Assembly: GCA_020086605.1 (NCBI GenBank)
Contig: JACBWW010000004.1
Coordinates: 30,817,986 to 30,881,985 of the forward strand
DNA from: Lanius collurio
Taxonomy: Eukaryota > Chordata > Aves > Passeriformes > Laniidae
Direction of reading: 5' to 3'
DNA length: 64,000 nt
Shown: positions 58,961 through 64,000 of the stretch, in pieces
Numbering within the stretch: position 1 is the first letter of the stretch
Layout of the letters: each line of letters starts with the position of its first letter
Made by a program: the position numbers and the translations under genes
Notes under the pieces: model-generated
Database searches by the model: none
What the model was told of the DNA's origin: nothing
Seen by the model: only the letters and a program-made list of their open reading frames with translations

Positions 58961-59227
58961 GACTAAGGACTCGGGTCCCGGCCGCGGCTTCCTCCTCCCC
59001 CCCGTCCCCTCCGCGCCCGGGGGGGGTGTCCCGGTTCTCCTCCCCCAGGGGCCGACCATGCAGTCGGGACGCCCGGGGGAACTGAGTAGGGCAGGGCCGG
59101 CCAGGACCCGCACCCCCTCCGCCCGCTCCCCTCGTTGTCAGCCGGGATCAGCTGATCGCGGGGAACTTCGGGGTTATTTTCTCACCGCGGAGACGGGAAG
59201 GCGGCGGGCTGAAGGCGGGGCGGCGCT

Positions 59228-59247
59228 GGCACGCCGGGAGCTGTAGT
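59228..59247 (-). promoter_or_regulatory. ZNF143 (SBS)-type binding site
   Basis: On the minus strand the 20 bases read ACTACAGCTCCCGGCGTGCC, close to the ZNF143/THAP11 promoter motif ACTACAATTCCCAGCATGCC (five changes, ACTACA and TCCC kept). It lies at the upstream edge of the ZFYVE1 CpG island, a typical position for this motif. Confidence 0.6.
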
Positions 59248-59330
59248 CCGGGAGCTGCACCGCCCCGGGCTCGTCGAGGCGGTCGGATCGTGCAGTGCCC
59301 GTGGTGGGTAGGCGCTGTGACCCCGAGGTT

Positions 59331-62289
59331 TCCTCTCGTTTTGTTTTCGACCCACTGTCTCACATGTGCCTGGGTTCCCCGAGGAGCTGCGCTGGAGGAG
59401 TGTAAATAGCCCCCAGCAGGGTTTAAAGGGGTGAAATTCGTAGCGAAGCTCTTTCCTCCCACCGCCTGGAGAACGACCGAGCGGCTGCTCCCAGGCCTCC
59501 AGGTCTGGCAAGGGAATGGTTCACGGTGTCTGGCTGAGTAGAGAGCACTTGGCGCACAGGTGCTACTCACGGGTTTAAACGAAGTCTTGACTAGAAGAGC
59601 CTCTGGTCACTGTCATTGCAGCCTTTGGGTTTGTTTTTTTAATGACTGTAGCTTCAGCCTAGAGGTGAACAGCCATTATTTATACAGCTGAAAGAGACTG
59701 CAGGTCCGAAATAGACGCACACCTGCCAAAAAATGGCAGATGCACTGTCACAAACTGGAGCTGTGGGAAGGGGAGGTGAACGGCAGACAAATGGTCAAAG
59801 AAACCACACGGTGAGGAAGTAACTTTGGCCAGTAGTGGCTCCAATGAGCTGTTGGCTCATGGGGTGCTACAAGAAAATATTGAGTTATTTTTCACTGGCT
59901 GATTTAGGTAATATGCAAAAACATTTTTGTTGTAGCATAGCCAGTGCACAGGCAAATTCTCTTCTGAAGTAACAAGAGTTTCAGCTGGATGTTTGGATCA
60001 AATGCTAATGGTTACTTCACCAGAAGAAGGATATGCACTGTTTTCCTTCAGTGGATATTACATGTTGATAACCACTAACAGACAGCTATAAGGTGTCCTG
60101 TCCTTTGGTCCCCTGCTAAAGTTTTAGACAAATAATTTCAAGAGGGAGCCAAATTACACAACTGGATATCCGTGTGTGAGTTTACGTTTGAAGTGCCTTA
60201 ATTTCACAAAACTGAGTCAGCAGGTCCAATTACTGTGAAAATGAGGCATTGGTGAATTTTCTAACACTAGGAGTGACCAAGGCCCTCTCAGAGTTCAAGT
60301 GTATTGCTGAAGTACTTTTGTTATAGTAGATTGTACTCTATATATTTATATATATATATTTATTTGTGTAGGCATATCCATGATTTAATTCTTTCTATTT
60401 TATGCAGTTTAGTGATGATGAATGACTGAAGACTGACACAGTAACTCTCTTCCCCGTTCTCCTTCATGTTGTCACAATAATGTATTTTTGCTTGGTATTT
60501 TGCATAAAAGATTAAGAGATTGACAAAAAAGATTTGACATCTATAGGAATAAAATTTTGGAAAATTCTTCAGACTGAAAAATTCCAGAATAATTAATATA
60601 ATTAATACATATGAGGTAGAAACTTTTAAATCTCACAGTGCTATTCAGAGGAGCCAAGGAATTAGATCAATGAGTCTGGCATCTAAGGGAACTTCCTCTA
60701 AGTGGCTGTATTTAGACTGGTAATGTGATAGAGGGAGCAATTAAAGGATACGAGGAAGACAAAACGCATATAAAATGTTTAAAATGCATAGTCTAAAAAG
60801 AATGTGATCCCTATACCCTGAGGTGCTGCCTAACATATTTGGAATGATTTCTCATGCTTGAAATACAAGACAACTGGCAGACAAAAAAAGCACCTCTTTT
60901 AATTTTAACCTTACTATTAAAAGCCAGCTATTGCACTCTTCATGACTGGCTTGAGCACGAAACTCTGGAGTTTGCAGTGAGAACTGAAGAAAGTGAACTG
61001 TGGTCAGTCTCTGGAAAGGGATGTCAGTTCCATAACTGAAAGGCAGGAAGATAATACAGGCACTAGGGGTGGGTAATTCTAAAATCTCATAGCAGAAGGA
61101 GTAAAGATGGGAAAGCAACTACATTTACTGAATGCTTCTGCTGCTATTCTTCCTTGATTAAGAAGGATATAGGAGGCTACAGTTGATTTGTATAAGAATA
61201 ATAAATACAAAATAGCCTATTTCTTTGGCTGAAAGAATAGATGAACCTGTATGTGAGCAAAGCCTTTGCAATGTTTCCTGTAAATAAAAAATTATTACAG
61301 CAGTACAAGTGAGTTTGGGATTCACATTTCTTTTTCAAGCTGAGTTGTTGTTTTCTGAGACAACAACACTGAAGAAGATTCTGCAGATTTTTGTTATGCC
61401 CTTTCTCTTTTCCTTGGTTTTCCTAGGTATGCTTATAAATTATTTTAACATTGGTCAGTGTTGCAGTTACTAAATTTGTATTAGTTAAGAGAGAGATATG
61501 CAGGCTGCTTGGAATAAGCTGTAATTAATACAAAATAAAAATGTTGTTTCTGGTGGGGGGAAGGAATTGCATTCAAACTCTTAAGTATTTCTTTTATCTG
61601 CTACTGCTAAAATATTTACCCTTACACATCATCTTGTAAAGCAAGGTGATGAAGAGGACCGTAGTCCCAATGCAGTTGTTGGCTGTTCAGTAGCCAACAT
61701 GACATCAGCCAGATAATTTTAATCTGCTTTGTACTGAAGAAGTCAGTCTGCTTCAAATGTTTTTCTTGCCATTACAGGTGGAGGAGATTTTGTCATTTGA
61801 CTCTTTGTCTTTTGAGTGCTTTTCTTTAAACAATGGAAAATACATATTTTCTTCCTTAGCTGATCCACTATTTTTTAAACAGCTTTATGCACGTATGTTC
61901 ATTTTGTGATCTACCTCATAATAATCTGTAAGATGACGTTCCTTTCATTCATAGTCACTTCCTCTTTCCACTTGCAACTCCCATTACTGTCTTGCCTGTC
62001 GTGTTGAAAATTGTCTCTTAATGTAGTCTAAATGCTAGAAGTAGGTCAGGGAAACTACCAAGTGTAGACCACGGCTAGGCCCAACAGCACAGGGACATCT
62101 TTCTGATGAGCATACAGCTGCTTAAGACGCTGGTGTTCACTCCTTTTGCTGTGTAAATCCTTAGGTCTTTTAAAACAGATAGAATCTTCCAGGAAAGCCA
62201 CTTGTATCCTGGGCTGCATCTCAAGCAACGTGGGCACCGGGCTGAGGGAAGGGATTCTGTACAGACCGTCCGACCACGGTCACGGGCGG
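59331..62289. other. Intergenic spacer between ZFYVE1 and RBM25
   Basis: The spacer between two divergent promoters, about 3 kb. It has an AT-rich TATATA run near 60338-60362. No exon, RNA gene or mobile element recognised. Confidence 0.65.
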
Positions 62290-63180
62290 GTCGCAGCTCA
62301 GCCTGGCCTGAGTGTCTGGCTGAGGGGCCATGGTGGCTGACAGACGGGCCAGACTCCGTGGCACCCACACCGGGAGGCTTTCCAGGGCCTCCAGCCGCCC
62401 CAGCAGCGAGTGGCGGCGCTTGACCTCAACATGGCGGAGCTCCGGGCGGGGTCACGGCTCCGCGCCGCGTGCCCGCACCAACGATGGCGGCAGCGCGCAT
62501 GCCCTTTCGCTCCTCCTGCCCTTCTGCCCGCCGCCGCTCTATGGTCGGCCGCGTTACTGCCTGGGCGCGCACGGGGGCGCTCTGGCACGGCAGCCTCTGT
62601 GGTGGCGCGGCGCGGTGCACGCCGGGCCGCTGGCGGAAGGGGCGGGTCACATGATCCCGCGCGGCGCGGCGGCAGCGGCTCGGCGCGGTGTGTTCGCGGC
62701 CTAGCGGGGCCTCAGCCGGCCCAGCGCCTCCCCCGCGCCATCGCCCGCCTCGCTCCGCGGCCAAGGGGTGAGAATCGAGGGACTGCGGGGGGAACAGGGA
62801 GGCAGGGAGGGAGGGCACCCGGCGGTGGCGCCGAGGCCGCCCGCTGGGCGGAGGCACGGCCAGGGCCGGGCCGAGGCCGCTGGGCCGTGGCGGGCGCTCG
62901 CTGGGGAGGTGGCTTGCGCCTGGACGGGGGGTGGAACGGGCGAGCGGCCTCGGGGCGGTGCTCGTGAGGCCCGTTCGCTTCCTCTCCCACTGGGACGCGT
63001 GGAAGTCCATTCCGCCGATCCCGGCGGGAGGGACGGGAGCGGCCCTGCGGGAGGCGAGGGGAGCCGGTCGCACGCCCGGGACGAGAAGCTGCGCGAAGCT
63101 TTGCTGGCGCCCCGCGCTGCTCCCTGGGCTGAGCCGCCTCGGCCTGTGGGTGGGATTTTTACTTTTCCATGTCGGGGAAA
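62290..63180 (+). promoter_or_regulatory. RBM25: CpG-island promoter, probably of RBM25
   Basis: A CpG-dense island of about 900 bases. It has two YY1-type elements, CAACATGGCGGAG (62428-62440) and ACGATGGCGGC (62481-62491), and an M-box/E-box GTCACATGA (62646-62654). No TATA box. Assigned to RBM25 from remembered gene order. Confidence 0.7.
62660..62767 (+). other. RBM25: Probable non-coding first exon of RBM25
   Basis: The donor GCCAAGG|GGTGAGAA (62767/62768) lies downstream of the YY1 and E-box sites. RBM25 is a splicing-associated RRM/RE-rich/PWI protein whose ATG lies in a later exon in mammals, so no coding sequence is expected here and none is seen. The 5' end is a guess. The assignment rests on synteny, not on protein similarity. 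Confidence 0.5.
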
Positions 63181-64000
63181 CCGATCGCTCTAGGAAACGC
63201 GATGTGTTGCGACAGGGAAATTATTGTCCTTAGTGTGGATTGGGGTGGTCATCTTAAAACGCGTGTTAGCAGTTCGTGCGTAGAAGAATCGTGAGTGATT
63301 CATCCCTGTCAGTCGCCGTTGTGAGTGCACACTCCGTGTTTCTCTCATTATGTCTTTCCATTGTAGAAAAAGACCTTTGTCCGCCTGAAGGAGAGTAGAG
63401 TTTTTTGTTTAAACACAGGGAATGTCTTGAACACAGCTAACTTTTTTTTTTTTTTTTTAGTAGTAGCTTTTAAACGGCCTTACAGAAAGTGAAATCTCAA
63501 ACGTTTTGTATTTCCCTAGTCCATTCAGACTAAAATACGCTCACCCAGCATTTCAGTCTGTTTTTTTGTGTGTGGCAGGGAAGCATTGCTTCAGGTAATG
63601 CCTCAGCATTTATGGAGAGGGTCCAGAGCAAATTAGATGGAAGAATAGGACAGTTTCTTACTTTCCCTCTAACGGAGTGGCATTGTACAGATTACTTTGC
63701 TTTTCTCTGCATCTGTGCCTCCCAGTGCCCACTCACGTAAGTGTTGTAATGCCATAGCCATGTTTCTGATTTGAGAAGAGTCAATAAACAAGTTAGAATG
63801 GAGAGTCACTTATTTCACTAACCTGGGCTTTATATGGGTGCAGAGGTACAGAATTAGGAATGAAATATCTTAGAGTTCTGATGACCTTCTTAACAGAGCT
63901 CTACTTAAAGGGGTTTTGGACTGAGGCTTTGGTTTGGGTAAACATGTTGCTTTTTGTGTTGATTCATAGTAACAGTGTGGGATGCAACTGTTCCTCGGCA
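62768..64000 (+). other. RBM25: Probable first intron of RBM25, running off the window
   Basis: After the CpG island the sequence becomes AT-rich, with a T17 run at 63442-63458. No acceptor followed by RBM25-like coding sequence (MSFPP start, RRM) appears before the window ends. Confidence 0.5.

Larger units (their letters stand above)
58480..59330 (-). promoter_or_regulatory. ZFYVE1: CpG-island promoter of ZFYVE1
   Basis: Very high CpG and GC content over about 850 bases, without a TATA box. A ZNF143/SBS-type element lies at 59228-59247 and a palindromic E-box, GATCAGCTGATC (AP-4-type), at 59146-59157. Confidence 0.8.

Noticed and set aside
58104..59570. Several 100-190-codon frames on both strands
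   Set aside because: They are Pro/Arg/Gly-rich products of the CpG island, where stop codons are rare. They overlap one another and carry no motif.
62298..63233. Frames of up to 215 codons on both strands
   Set aside because: CpG-island composition artefacts; none resembles RBM25 or any known protein.
1..64000. CRISPR arrays, operons, phage or other mobile gene systems
   Set aside because: No regularly spaced repeats or clustered prokaryotic-type genes; the window is vertebrate nuclear DNA.

Overview
This is nuclear DNA from a bird. Coding exons are short, separated by spliceosomal introns and flanked by CpG-island promoters. The interspersed repeats are CR1 LINE fragments and one avian-type endogenous-retrovirus LTR; I see no Alu or L1. 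A neoavian (perhaps passerine-like) bird fits the LTR, but I cannot name the species. Two complete protein-coding genes and the start of a third were rebuilt exon by exon, using splice sites and similarity to remembered vertebrate family sequences. Layout: 1-11.6 kb is intergenic, with low-complexity tracts and two CR1 pieces and no exon I can support. 11.6-25.6 kb is DCAF4 on the + strand (13 coding exons, 500 codons), a WD40 substrate receptor of CUL4-DDB1 ubiquitin ligases. 25.6-34.8 kb separates two convergent genes and holds unusual palindromes and a tandem duplication. 34.8-59 kb is ZFYVE1 (DFCP1) on the - strand (11 coding exons, 782 codons), the PI3P-binding, P-loop omegasome protein of autophagy. 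A solo LTR with a 5-bp target duplication sits in its second coding intron. 59.3-62.3 kb is an ordinary spacer. 62.3-63.2 kb is a CpG island with a probable non-coding first exon of RBM25 on the + strand, after which the window ends inside its first intron. The order DCAF4(+), ZFYVE1(-), RBM25(+) is the one I recall for human 14q24.2, so this is a conserved syntenic block. The three genes do not share a pathway: ubiquitin ligase receptor, autophagosome biogenesis and splicing regulation. The most interesting observations are in gene structure. DCAF4 carries a U12-type (minor spliceosome) intron with an exact ATATCCTTTT donor and TTCCTTAAC branch site and an ambiguous, possibly AT-AA, 3' end. 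Its first coding intron uses a GC donor. I found no novel defence system, operon, CRISPR array or other undescribed machinery.
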